Origin: Streptomyces sp. RKAG290
Lineage (GTDB): Bacteria; Actinomycetota; Actinomycetes; Streptomycetales; Streptomycetaceae
Length of the DNA stretch: 64,000 nt
Assembly (NCBI RefSeq): GCF_023701695.1
Contig: NZ_JAJOZC010000001.1
Coordinates: 2,542,001-2,606,000, forward strand
Direction of reading: 5' to 3'
Part shown: piece by piece, positions 7,752 to 16,004 of the stretch
How positions within the stretch are numbered: the stretch's first letter is position 1
Layout: every line of letters starts with the position of its first letter
Position numbers and translations under genes: made by a program
Notes under the pieces: model-generated
Databases searched by the model: none
Seen by the model: only the letters and a program-made list of their open reading frames with translations
What the model was told of the DNA's origin: nothing

Positions 7752-9155
7752 TCACAGTTCGCCCATCCGTCGGATGACCGGGGCGACCCGCTGGACGCCG
7801 TGGCGGTACGCGCCCCGGGCCGCGTCCCTGACCGCCTCGCGCACCGCTCCCCTGACCCGGCCGGTCTCCCTGGGGGCGAGGGCGCCCGGCAGCGGATGGC
7901 CGTCGGGGGCCAGGTGGTGGCGGGCGAGGATGCCCGGGAGGTAGCCGGGGGCGGTGGCGGGTGTGTAGTAGGGCGCCGGGGCGGGCAGCCGGTCCGCCGC
8001 CAGCAGGGCGGTGACCTTGGCGCGGGCGGTGTCGTAGGCCGTGTCGTAGGTGCCGTCGGCGGCCACGCCCTGGCCGGCCAGCCACTGTGCGTCCGGCTGC
8101 GGGTGGGCGCCGCCGTCGAGGTGGTCCCAGGAGGTGAGCAGGCCGGAGCCGATGAAGTGGTGGTTGCCGAGGGTCTCGCGCACCCCGAGGTCGGTGAGGA
8201 CCGCGGTGGGGATGCGCCGGTGCAGGGACTCCAGGGCGGCGGTCGAGGAGACCGTGACCAGCAGGTCGGTGCGGTCCAGCACCTCGCCCATGTGCCCGTA
8301 CACCAGGCGGAAGTTGGGCGGCAGGCCGCCGGGCAGCCGCTCGGCGAGCCGCTGGTAGGGGAGCTCCTCGATGTGTGTGGTGTGCTCGCCGGGCTTGGAG
8401 CGCAGCTTGAGCAGCACCTCGCGCTTCGGGTGCAGCCTGGCGTGCTCGACGAGCCTGCGCAGCAGATACGTACGGTCGGCGCGGGAGGCGGGCACGGAGG
8501 GCTGGGCGGCGAACACGACGGTGTCGCGGCCCGGTTCGGGGCGGTGCGGGGCGCCGCCGAGGAACGGCAGGGCGGCCTCGGTGACGGCCGAGGAGTCGGC
8601 GCCCACCCCGTCGTACACCGCGCGGAACCGGTCCGCGTCGTGGCGGGAGTTGGCGAGGACGACGTCGGCACCGTGCCGCAGCAGCAGCCCGTCGGCGAGC
8701 TTCTCGTAGACGACGCCTACGTAGCCGGTGACGACGACGGGCCTGGCGGGCATCCGCAGGGCCGCGAGGCCGTGCAGCACGGCCTGGACGGCGCCGCCGA
8801 CGAGGGCGAGGACCACGAGGTCGTATCCCTCGTCGCGCACGGTGTGCAGGAACTCCACGGCCGTCACCTCGCGCACCCGGTCGGTGTCGATGCCGACGTC
8901 GCCGACCTCGGCGAGCTGGCGCGGTGTCGGGGTGGCCCGGCCGCGCAGCAGCAGTCCGCTGATCTCCGCGCGCGGGGCGCCCGCACCGGGCGTGTCCGCA
9001 CGGCCGGCGCCCGAGGTCAGCCGGCGCGCGGTGAGCGCGCCCCACTTCCATCGGGTGTCGGAGTCGGCGAGCACGGCCACCCGGAGCGCCGGGGACGGCG
9101 TGTCCGTGGATTCCAGGCCTGCTGGAGAAGCCGAATTGCTGTTACGAGGGGGCAC
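7752..9155 (-). CDS. DUF6716-family putative glycosyltransferase
   Basis: 467 residues from GTG 9155. A TTG at 9194 would add 13 residues and has no better ribosome site. It has a GT-B-like layout: an N-terminal Rossmann segment (LRVAVLADSDTRWKWGAL), the mid segment DVVLANSRHDADRFRAVY, then LLKLRSKPGEHTTHIE and VTVSSTAALESL in the C-terminal half, where GT-B enzymes bind the nucleotide sugar. It resembles the actinobacterial DUF6716 putative glycosyltransferases. As first gene of the nonulosonate operon it probably adds or initiates a sugar of the polymer. The acceptor and donor are unknown. Confidence 0.75.
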   Translation of the reverse strand: MPPRNSNSASPAGLESTDTPSPALRVAVLADSDTRWKWGALTARRLTSGAGRADTPGAGAPRAEISGLLLRGRATPTPRQLAEVGDVGIDTDRVREVTAVEFLHTVRDEGYDLVVLALVGGAVQAVLHGLAALRMPARPVVVTGYVGVVYEKLADGLLLRHGADVVLANSRHDADRFRAVYDGVGADSSAVTEAALPFLGGAPHRPEPGRDTVVFAAQPSVPASRADRTYLLRRLVEHARLHPKREVLLKLRSKPGEHTTHIEELPYQRLAERLPGGLPPNFRLVYGHMGEVLDRTDLLVTVSSTAALESLHRRIPTAVLTDLGVRETLGNHHFIGSGLLTSWDHLDGGAHPQPDAQWLAGQGVAADGTYDTAYDTARAKVTALLAADRLPAPAPYYTPATAPGYLPGILARHHLAPDGHPLPGALAPRETGRVRGAVREAVRDAARGAYRHGVQRVAPVIRRMGEL

Positions 9156-9272
9156 GTCCAAGACGGTAGGAAGGCCCGGGGGTGGACAGCCCAACGTGAC
9201 AGCAACAAAGGGTTAACAGCCTGCCGACGATTGCCGAACCAGCAGCCCAGCCCGTCGAAAGGGAAAGAAAAA

Positions 9273-9313
9273 GGCACCCGGCGGCCTGCCGGTTCACCAT
9301 TTTGACGGGTGCC
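9273..9313. other. Hairpin in the divergent cluster promoter region
   Basis: GGCACCCG (9273-9280) pairs with CGGGTGCC (9306-9313), and the loop can itself fold (CGGC with GCCG). It lies in the 211-nt gap between the divergent DUF6716 and GT2 genes, close to the GT2 start. It could be a leader structure. No convincing -10/-35 pair was identified beside it. Confidence 0.35.
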
Positions 9314-9366
9314 GTTCACTCTCCGGCCGCACGGCCGACAGGGCGAATGCCCGGCCCGGACATAGC

Positions 9367-10356
9367 GTGACGCGGGTGGTTAAGCTCTCCGTCATCGTGC
9401 CGTTCTACAACGTGCAGACATACGCGCCCGACACTCTCAGAAGCCTGCGGGCCAACGCCCGCGAGGACTTCGAATTCATCCTCGTCGACGACTGTTCGAC
9501 CGACGGGACCGCGGACCTGCTGCGCCGCGCGGCGGACGAGATTCCGGGGGTGGTCGTCCGCAGACACAAGCAGAACGGCGGACTGGCCACCGCCCGGAAC
9601 ACCGGTCTGGACGCGGCCCGCGGCGAGTACCTCGCCTTCCTGGACGGCGACGACTGGCTCGCCCCCGGCTTCTACGCCGACCTGGTGGCCCGTACCGAGG
9701 CGCTGGGCTGCGACTTCGTCCGCACCGACCATGTGCAGGCCGACGGCAGGACCCGTACGGTCCACCGCGTCCCGCACGGCCGCAGGGGCGAGGTGATGGC
9801 ACCGCGGGACGCGATCCTGCCGGCCACCCGCACCACCTCGGTCGACTACGCGTACGCCTGGGCCGGCCTCTACCACCGCCGGCTCCTGGACCGCGGTCTG
9901 CTGCACTTCACGGACGGCCTGCGCACCGCGGAGGACCGGCCGTGGATCTGGCGGCTGCACCGCGAGGCGGATTCCTTCGCGGTGCTGGGACTTCTCGGCA
10001 TTTTCTACCGACGCGGCGTCGCCTCGTCCCTCACCCAGATCGGCGACATGCGCCAGCTCGATTTCATTCGCTCATTCGACCAGGTCATAAGCGAAACGGC
10101 GGCGGACCGCGATGCGCAGGCGCTGCTGCCGAAAGCGGTACGCAACTATTGCGCGATCATCGCCCATCACATGAGTTCGATGGAAAGGTTCGAACCTGCT
10201 GTGGCCCGCGCCCTGAAATCGATGAGCGCCGGCGCGCTCAAGCGGATGCCGCAGGATGTGCTGGACGACGCGATCGACTCGATGGACGCCAAGCGCGCGA
10301 CCCTGCTGCGCCGGCTGCGCCGCCGGGCCGGCGCGAAGGAGGTGGCAGCCGCATGA
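9367..10356 (+). CDS. Glycosyltransferase family 2 (GT-A)
   Basis: 329 residues from GTG 9367. The GT2 domain occupies residues ~5-220: VKLSVIVPFYN, the nucleotide-binding EFILVDDCSTDGT, GLATARNTGLDAARG and the metal-binding DxD-type LDGDDWLAP. A helical C-terminal tail ends in a basic stretch (RRLRRRAG), which suggests membrane association. It probably adds a sugar on a lipid-linked wall polymer. The stop codon overlaps the start of the next gene (ATGA), so the two are translationally coupled. The donor sugar is unknown. Confidence 0.9.
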   Translation: MTRVVKLSVIVPFYNVQTYAPDTLRSLRANAREDFEFILVDDCSTDGTADLLRRAADEIPGVVVRRHKQNGGLATARNTGLDAARGEYLAFLDGDDWLAPGFYADLVARTEALGCDFVRTDHVQADGRTRTVHRVPHGRRGEVMAPRDAILPATRTTSVDYAYAWAGLYHRRLLDRGLLHFTDGLRTAEDRPWIWRLHREADSFAVLGLLGIFYRRGVASSLTQIGDMRQLDFIRSFDQVISETAADRDAQALLPKAVRNYCAIIAHHMSSMERFEPAVARALKSMSAGALKRMPQDVLDDAIDSMDAKRATLLRRLRRRAGAKEVAAA

Positions 10357-11725
10357 GCAGCAGCCGGGCGCGTACGACGCAGATCTTCCTCGCCTCCACC
10401 CTCTACGGCACGGCCACGCTCGCCGCCGCCCTCGACTCGGGCGCCTTCGCGGACAGCGGCCGCCGCATCCTGCTCGTCGCCAACAACGCGGCGATCCCGG
10501 AGACGACTCCCGCCATCGACGCGATGCCCGGATTCGACGCGCTGCGCGGCCGGTTCGACGACGTCGTGTCGTGGAACGCGACGATCGCCCCCACCACCCC
10601 AGCGGCTGGTCCCCGCGCCCGGACGACGTACCGCTGTGGGAGAGGCACCTGCGGCTCGCCTGGGGGCTGGGTGACGACGACATCGAGATCGCCGTGGAGT
10701 CGATCCAGGTCAACCCGGCCATGGCACTCGCCCAGATCTTCACCGGCGTACCGATCGACGTGTACGCGGACGGGCTGATGAGCTACGGCCCTACCAGGAA
10801 CAAGATCGACCCGCTGGTCGGCACCCGGGTGCGGCGGCTGCTCCACCTCGACCTCGTACCGGGACTGCGCCCCCTGCTGCTCACGGAGTTCGGGGTGGCG
10901 CCGGAGATCGTGCCGACCGAGGCCTTCCTCAAGGTGCTCGGTGAGCTGGGTGACGCGCACGACGTCGCGTCGGGCGTGCCGTCGGTCCAGGCGCCCGCGC
11001 TGCTGCTCGGCCAGTACCTCTCCGCCCTCGGTCTGATCAGCGCGGCCGAGGAGGAGCACCTGCACCTGCGGATGATGCGCGGCGCGGTCCGGCTCGGCCA
11101 CACCCGCCTGGTGTTCAAGCCACATCCGACGGCTCCGGCGCAGTGGTCGCGGGCGATGGAGGCGCAGGCGGCGGAGCTCGGCGCGGAACTGACCGTGCTG
11201 GACTCGGGGGTGCACCTCGCCCCGGTCCTGGCCGAGGTGCTGTACCAGCGGATGCGGCCCGCCCTGGTCGTCGGCTGCTTCTCGACCGCGCTGCTCACGG
11301 CGTCCGCGTTCTACGGGCTGCCGGTGGCGCGTGTCGGTACGCAGACGCTGCTTGACCGGCTGACCCCGTTCGAGAACAGCAACCGGGTCCCGGTCACGCT
11401 GGTGGACGCCCTGGTGCCGGACCTCGACGACCGGGAAGCGGTCGCGCAGGCGCCCGCGGTGGCGCCGGCGGAGCTGAACGAGCTGGTCACCGCGGTCGGC
11501 TTCGCCATGCAGCCGAAGATCTACCCGCAGTTGCGCCAGGCCGCGGAGCGGTATCTCGCCGCCCGTCCCACGGCGGCGAGCGCGCGCTACTTCAAGCGCA
11601 GGCGGCTGACCGCGCTCGGGCTGCCGGGCGGGGTGCCCGATCAGTTCGCCTTCCTGCCGCGGAGTGCCGCGGTGCGCAGGGTCGCACGGCGGGCGAGGGC
11701 GCTGCGGCGGGTCGCGCGGCGGTGA
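10353..11725 (+). CDS. Polysialyltransferase-like glycosyltransferase, frameshifted in a C-run
   Basis: The N-terminal ~80 codons and the rest of the protein lie in different frames. Adding one C in the C5 run at 10588-10592 restores a continuous protein of ~457 residues (reading ...IAPHHPSGWSPRPDD...). Family features include IFLASTLYGTATLAAALDSG at the start, then VYADGLMSYGPTRNKID and LVFKPHPTAPAQW, as in the bacterial polysialyltransferase family. This makes two such enzymes in the cluster. It overlaps GT2 by 4 nt and has a basic C-terminal tail like GT2. The shift matches six other single G/C deletions in this window, so a sequencing error is likelier than a dead gene. If the deletion is real, the product would end soon after residue 80. 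Confidence 0.8.
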
Positions 11726-11752
11726 GCCGGCCCGGTGGCCGGTGACAGCGTG

Positions 11753-11790
11753 AGCAGGGGCGGGACGCCGGCCGGCGTCCCGCCCCTGCT
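11753..11790. terminator. Bidirectional terminator between converging glycosyltransferase genes
   Basis: A perfect 38-nt palindrome, with arms 11753-11771 and 11772-11790 and no spacer. It lies between the plus-strand stop at 11725 and the minus-strand stop at 11800, so it can serve both transcripts. Confidence 0.85.
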
Positions 11791-11799
11791 GTCGTGCCG

Positions 11800-14139
11800 T
11801 CAGACGCGTACGCCCGCCTGGATCAGCTGGAGGTCGGCCGCGTTCGCCTCGGTGACCTTCCACAGTTCCTGCTGCCGCCCGTGCACGTCGGCCACCGCCG
11901 CCGCATGGTCGTCCAGCAGCCCGGCGGCCCGCTCCACGAGCCGGGCCCCTAGGTAGCGGTCGTGGACGGAGATGCCCCACTCGGGCCGCTCGATGTCGGC
12001 CAGGAAGTACGCCATCTTGGGGTGTGAGATCAGGCTGATGATCGGTGTCCCGCAGCCGAACGGGATCATGCCCGCGTGCCCGCGCATCCCGATGACCAGC
12101 TTGGTCCGGGCGTACGTGTCCCGGATCTCGTCGTTCCCGAAGTCGTACATCGGGATCACCGGCAGTGCGATGCCGTGCTCGCGCCGCAGGTCGAAGGCGA
12201 TCCGCTCGTCGTCCAGCGAGTGGGCGACGCAGCTCACCTCGGCCCGCTCGCCGAGCTCCTTCACCGCGGTCGCCATCTCGCCGAGGAAGTGCGCGTAGTC
12301 GTGGCCGAAGCGGAGCCCCGAGCGGTCGTACGCGGCGTTGATCAGCACGGTGTCCTCGCGCCGCACCGGGTCTCTCCAGCCGTCCACCAGCTGCCGGGTG
12401 ACGGTGGTCGGACAGGGCTGGAAGCGGACCTTGTCGTGCAGCGCCGGCGGCAGCAGCTCGCGGACCTTCTCGATCGAGCCGTGGTTGCGCAGCCCGAAGA
12501 ACGAGGAGCGCTCGACCAGTCTGCGCAGCGAGGACAGGAACCGGTCGCGGCCGTGGCCGTACGCCTGGCCGTCGAAGGCGTTGAACCCGACCGCGTACAC
12601 CATGACGGGTACGTCGATCCGCTCCAGCAGCTCGTCGGGGACGTTCCACTGCCAGCCGCTGTTGCCGTTGGGGGCGGTGTCCGGGATGAAGAGCCCGCCG
12701 CCGCCGATGACCAGTCCGCGCCGGGCGTTGACCCGTTCCAGCGCGGCCTCGTCGAACAGCCGGTGGGCGTGGACGGAGTGCCAGCGGGCCGGGCCGGTGT
12801 CGCGGCCGAAGGCCAGCCGGACGCTCTCCGGGAGCAGCTTGTCCCCGGCGTTGCCCTGCCGGTCCATGTAGAAGGCGACGTGCGCGAGTTGCTGGCCGGA
12901 CGGCCCCTCGACGGGTGTCTCGGCGTCCCTGGTGCGCTTGTACATCAGCCGGTTCGCCCGGTGGGTCGGGTCGACGCCGAGCCCTTCCAGGGCGTACTGC
13001 GCGGCGGTGGCGTCGTCGCCGTGGATCCAGGCGATCTGGGCGAGCCGTGAGAAGGCGGTGGCCGCCCGGTTCGGGGCCGCGGCGGCCAGCAGGAGCTGGG
13101 CGCGGGCCTCTTCGTAGCGGGAGACGCTCATCAGCGCGTTGCCGAGCACCTCGTGCGGCCAGGCCTCGTCGACGGGGATCCGGACCCCGCCGAGCACGTC
13201 GGCCGCCTCCTGGTACTCCCCGGCGCCGATGTGTGCGGCGGCCACCTTGCGGGCGCTCTCGGGGTCGGCGGTGCGGCGGACGTGCGGGGTGCCGTAGTGC
13301 ACCAGCAGGTCGTGGTGCTTGGCGCCGGGCAGCGCCAGGTACGCGGCGTGGAACTCGGCCTCGGGCAGCTCGAACTCCCGCCAGCGGTCCTCGGCCAGGC
13401 CGTAGCCGGCCTCGCCACCCTGCCAGGGCTTGTGCCGGCCGGTGAAGTGCAGGATCGCGGTGGTGTCGGGCACCGGGAGGTCGCCGGAGAGCCGCCGCTT
13501 GACGAAGTTGTAGCGGGCGTCGAGCTGTACGAAGTCGCCGTCGAGCACGGCGTTCAGGATGCCCTGGTCGTGCTTGTCGAGTTCGTAGCCGCCCTGCCGG
13601 CCGACGTCGTCGATCCGCGCGCAGAACGCGTCGCTCAGATACTCGCGCTGGATGACCAGCAGCCCGCTGTTGAGCTTGTGCTGCCCGTAGAAGAACTGCG
13701 GGACGGCGGCGAGTCCGTCGCGCAGCCTCAGCAGTTCGCCCAGATCGCCGAGGACCACCATGTCGGTGTCCAGGGTGATCACGGTGTCGTAGTCGCGCAC
13801 CCGGAAGACGTCGAGGATGAAGTAGGCCTTGCGCACCAGGTAGTTGTCCTGGTCGCCCTTGGCGTACGTGTCGTAGCGCGCGGCGTCGACCCGGCGGAAG
13901 TCGACGCGCGGGTGCAGCGCCCGGATCTGTGCGACGGATGCGGGGCGCAGCCCGTCGTGCAGCACGAGGAAGTCCTCGCAGACGGCCGGGTTGGACAGCG
14001 CGAGGCTGCGCAGCAGGGCGAGGAAGCCGGGCAGGTAGTTCTCGTCCACGAAGCTCGCGAAGGCGACGCGGCGCTTGCCGGTGAGCGTGTTGGCGGGGGC
14101 GGGAGCCTGTGGTGCGGGGGCGGCAGCGGGAGTCGTCAT
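11800..14139 (-). CDS. Three-part fusion: GT8-like glycosyltransferase, TPR-like linker and polysaccharide pyruvyl transferase
   Basis: 779 residues. Residues ~20-300 are GT8/GT-A: RRVAFASFVDENYLPGF, the metal site VITLDTDMVVLGD, LNSGLLVIQ and the GT8 signature HFTGRHKPWQ. Residues ~320-430 are helical repeats resembling TPR (AAAHIGAGEYQEAADVLGG, LLAAAAPNRAATAFSRLAQIAW). Residues ~440-740 resemble the polysaccharide pyruvyl transferase family (PF04230): GNAGDKLLPESVR, RGLVIGGGGLFIPDT, VMVYAVGFN and GMRGHAGMIPFGCGTPII. The start ATG overlaps the stop of the GT29 gene (ATGA), so the two are coupled. The inferred role is sugar transfer followed by, or coupled to, pyruvate ketal addition on a surface glycan. 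Confidence 0.82.
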   Translation of the reverse strand: MTTPAAAPAPQAPAPANTLTGKRRVAFASFVDENYLPGFLALLRSLALSNPAVCEDFLVLHDGLRPASVAQIRALHPRVDFRRVDAARYDTYAKGDQDNYLVRKAYFILDVFRVRDYDTVITLDTDMVVLGDLGELLRLRDGLAAVPQFFYGQHKLNSGLLVIQREYLSDAFCARIDDVGRQGGYELDKHDQGILNAVLDGDFVQLDARYNFVKRRLSGDLPVPDTTAILHFTGRHKPWQGGEAGYGLAEDRWREFELPEAEFHAAYLALPGAKHHDLLVHYGTPHVRRTADPESARKVAAAHIGAGEYQEAADVLGGVRIPVDEAWPHEVLGNALMSVSRYEEARAQLLLAAAAPNRAATAFSRLAQIAWIHGDDATAAQYALEGLGVDPTHRANRLMYKRTRDAETPVEGPSGQQLAHVAFYMDRQGNAGDKLLPESVRLAFGRDTGPARWHSVHAHRLFDEAALERVNARRGLVIGGGGLFIPDTAPNGNSGWQWNVPDELLERIDVPVMVYAVGFNAFDGQAYGHGRDRFLSSLRRLVERSSFFGLRNHGSIEKVRELLPPALHDKVRFQPCPTTVTRQLVDGWRDPVRREDTVLINAAYDRSGLRFGHDYAHFLGEMATAVKELGERAEVSCVAHSLDDERIAFDLRREHGIALPVIPMYDFGNDEIRDTYARTKLVIGMRGHAGMIPFGCGTPIISLISHPKMAYFLADIERPEWGISVHDRYLGARLVERAAGLLDDHAAAVADVHGRQQELWKVTEANAADLQLIQAGVRV

Positions 14140-15691
14140 CGCAGTCGGATCCTCGTGTCGGTGACGCTCCGGGCACGGGCCATGACCCATGCCTTTTCGC
14201 TGGTGTACTCGTGGACGGAGGTGATGGGCATCTTCATCGCGGCGGGCAGCCGGTAGGCGCCGCTCTCGTAGAAGTCGAAGCCGATCAGGTCGAGCCGCGG
14301 GCTGACGTCCAGGTGGTCGAGCAGCCACAGCATGTTGAAGCCGCTGGTGGGGATGGAGGGCCAGACGTCCGTGCCGACCCGGCCGATGTCGCGCAGCGGC
14401 CAGCGCAGCGACTCGTCACCGAGGTACTGCTGGGCGCCCGGCACCAGCCGGTTGCGCAGCGAGTGCTTCCAGTCGCCGGAGACCCCGCCGAAGACCAGCC
14501 GGGTGTGGACCTTCTGGTCCCAGTTGAAGCCGTGCTTGTGGATGGTGGCGTGGATGTCGGTGCGCCTGCCGGTGGCCGGCGCGTCGATCCGGTACGAGTT
14601 GAAGCGGACGACCAGGTCGTACGCGTCGATCTCCTCGCCCATCGAACCGGTGCCGACCCGCTGGGAGTTGGCGACCAGGCAGATGGACTTGCCCGCGATG
14701 CGGTTGCGGAACTCGCCGAGCGTGGTCCATTCGACGCCGCCGAAGGTGGGGTCGGCGACCGGGCCGCGCATCCGGGACCGGCGCTGACCGGCGTAGAGCT
14801 CGATGACCTCCGCGAGGACGGCCGGTCCGGGGCTGCCCGCCGGGGTGCGGGGCCGGCGCCGCTGCCCGGCGCGCCGCCCGCCTCCAGCGCGAGGGCGACG
14901 TACTGGGCGAGCGCCTCCTGGATCTCCGGCACCGGCGCGCCGGACCGTTCCTGCGCCAGCAGTGCGCCGATCAGCCGGGACCGTGCCCGGTTCCAGTCCC
15001 CGCGCGCGTGCAGGGCGAGGCCCTCGGCCCAGGTGTCGGTGACCGGTCCCCCGGCGAAGGCCGCGGCCTCGGGGCAGTCCCGCTCCAGTGTCCGCAGCAG
15101 CTCGCTCCGGCGCTCGGCGCCGGCCCGCAGACCGGCCGCCTTCGCCGCGATCCCGAAGCCGTCCTCGTCGGTGAGATCGAGGTAGCGCTCGTACGCCTGG
15201 ACGGCGTCGCGCTCCGCCCCCATCGCCTCCAGAGCGCGGGCCCGCAGCCGCCACGCCGCCCTGGAGTTCCTGCGCTGGGTCAGCACGGTGTCCGTGACCA
15301 GGATCGCGAGCTTCAGCTCGTCCTCGTAACCGCAGTCCAGGGCCTTGTTGCCGACCGCGAGCAGCGGGTCGAGCAGGGGGTCGCCGAGGACCAGCGCGGC
15401 GCTCGGCCCGCCCCTGGCGGCGCGGCGCAGCAGCGGGAGCGGAGTGGCGTCGACGGACGACGGCTGCTCCATGGCGGCGTGGGTGGCCAGCAGGTTCCGC
15501 AGCGCCTCGGCGAGCGCCGCACGCCGCCGGTCGAGCCCGGCGACCAGCTTCCCGCTGTGCGCGGCGCAGGCGCGCAGGCAGGTCTCCAGTTCCGTCGGGC
15601 GGACGGTGGCGAGGGAGGGCGTGCCGCCGCCGGGCGGGGCCGGTTCCTCCGCGTCACGCTGCCGTGGCCAGCGGGTGCGGGCTTTCGTCAT
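14136..15691 (-). CDS. GT29 (sialyltransferase-fold) protein with N-terminal helical repeats, frameshifted in a G/C-run
   Basis: Two frames are joined by one missing base in the G4 run at 14849-14852. With one base added the protein is ~518 residues. The N-terminal ~300 residues are helical and TPR-like (AWRLRARALEAMGAERDAVQAYERYLDL). The C-terminal ~185 residues carry the order of GT29 sialylmotifs. These are an L-like motif CLVANSQRVG...GEEIDAYDLVVRFN, an S-like motif PTSGFNMLWLLDHLDV...LDLIGFDFYES, and a terminal H/E motif in SVHEYTSEK. GT29 enzymes transfer sialic acid or Kdn from the CMP-sugar, which fits the CMP-nonulosonate genes 7 kb away. ATG 15691 has a TTGGAG ribosome site. It is coupled to the downstream fusion gene. 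Specificity is inferred. Confidence 0.78.
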
Positions 15692-16004
15692 GGCGCTCCA
15701 AGCGTCTGCCGCCCGTCGGGGAAGGGGCGTAGGGAGGGGTACGGATGTTCGTCGACCGTTTGTGGTTCCGTGGCACGTTAGGAAACCTGAACGGCCGCAG
15801 GATGAACTCGCCCTGTCGGCAGGGGAAACGGCCTTCTTCCGCTCGCACCTGCCCCCGGCGCGTCCCCGCCCGGGCGGCGCACCGGGGAGCCGGGCGCGCC
15901 CGGTGACCTGGCGGGGACCACCGCGTGAAGGGCGGCGGACCATCAGGTGAACCGCCTTTTCGCCCGCGGGATTTCACGATGTTCGATGACATATTCGACC
16001 CATC
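15692..16004. other. Divergent intergenic region, 313 nt
   Basis: This region should hold the promoters for the GT29 operon (minus) and the YfhO-like gene (plus). On the plus strand CATATT at 15990-15995 could be a -10 box just upstream of ATG 16005, which lacks a ribosome site, so a very short leader or leaderless message is possible. No gene or repeat was seen. Confidence 0.35.
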
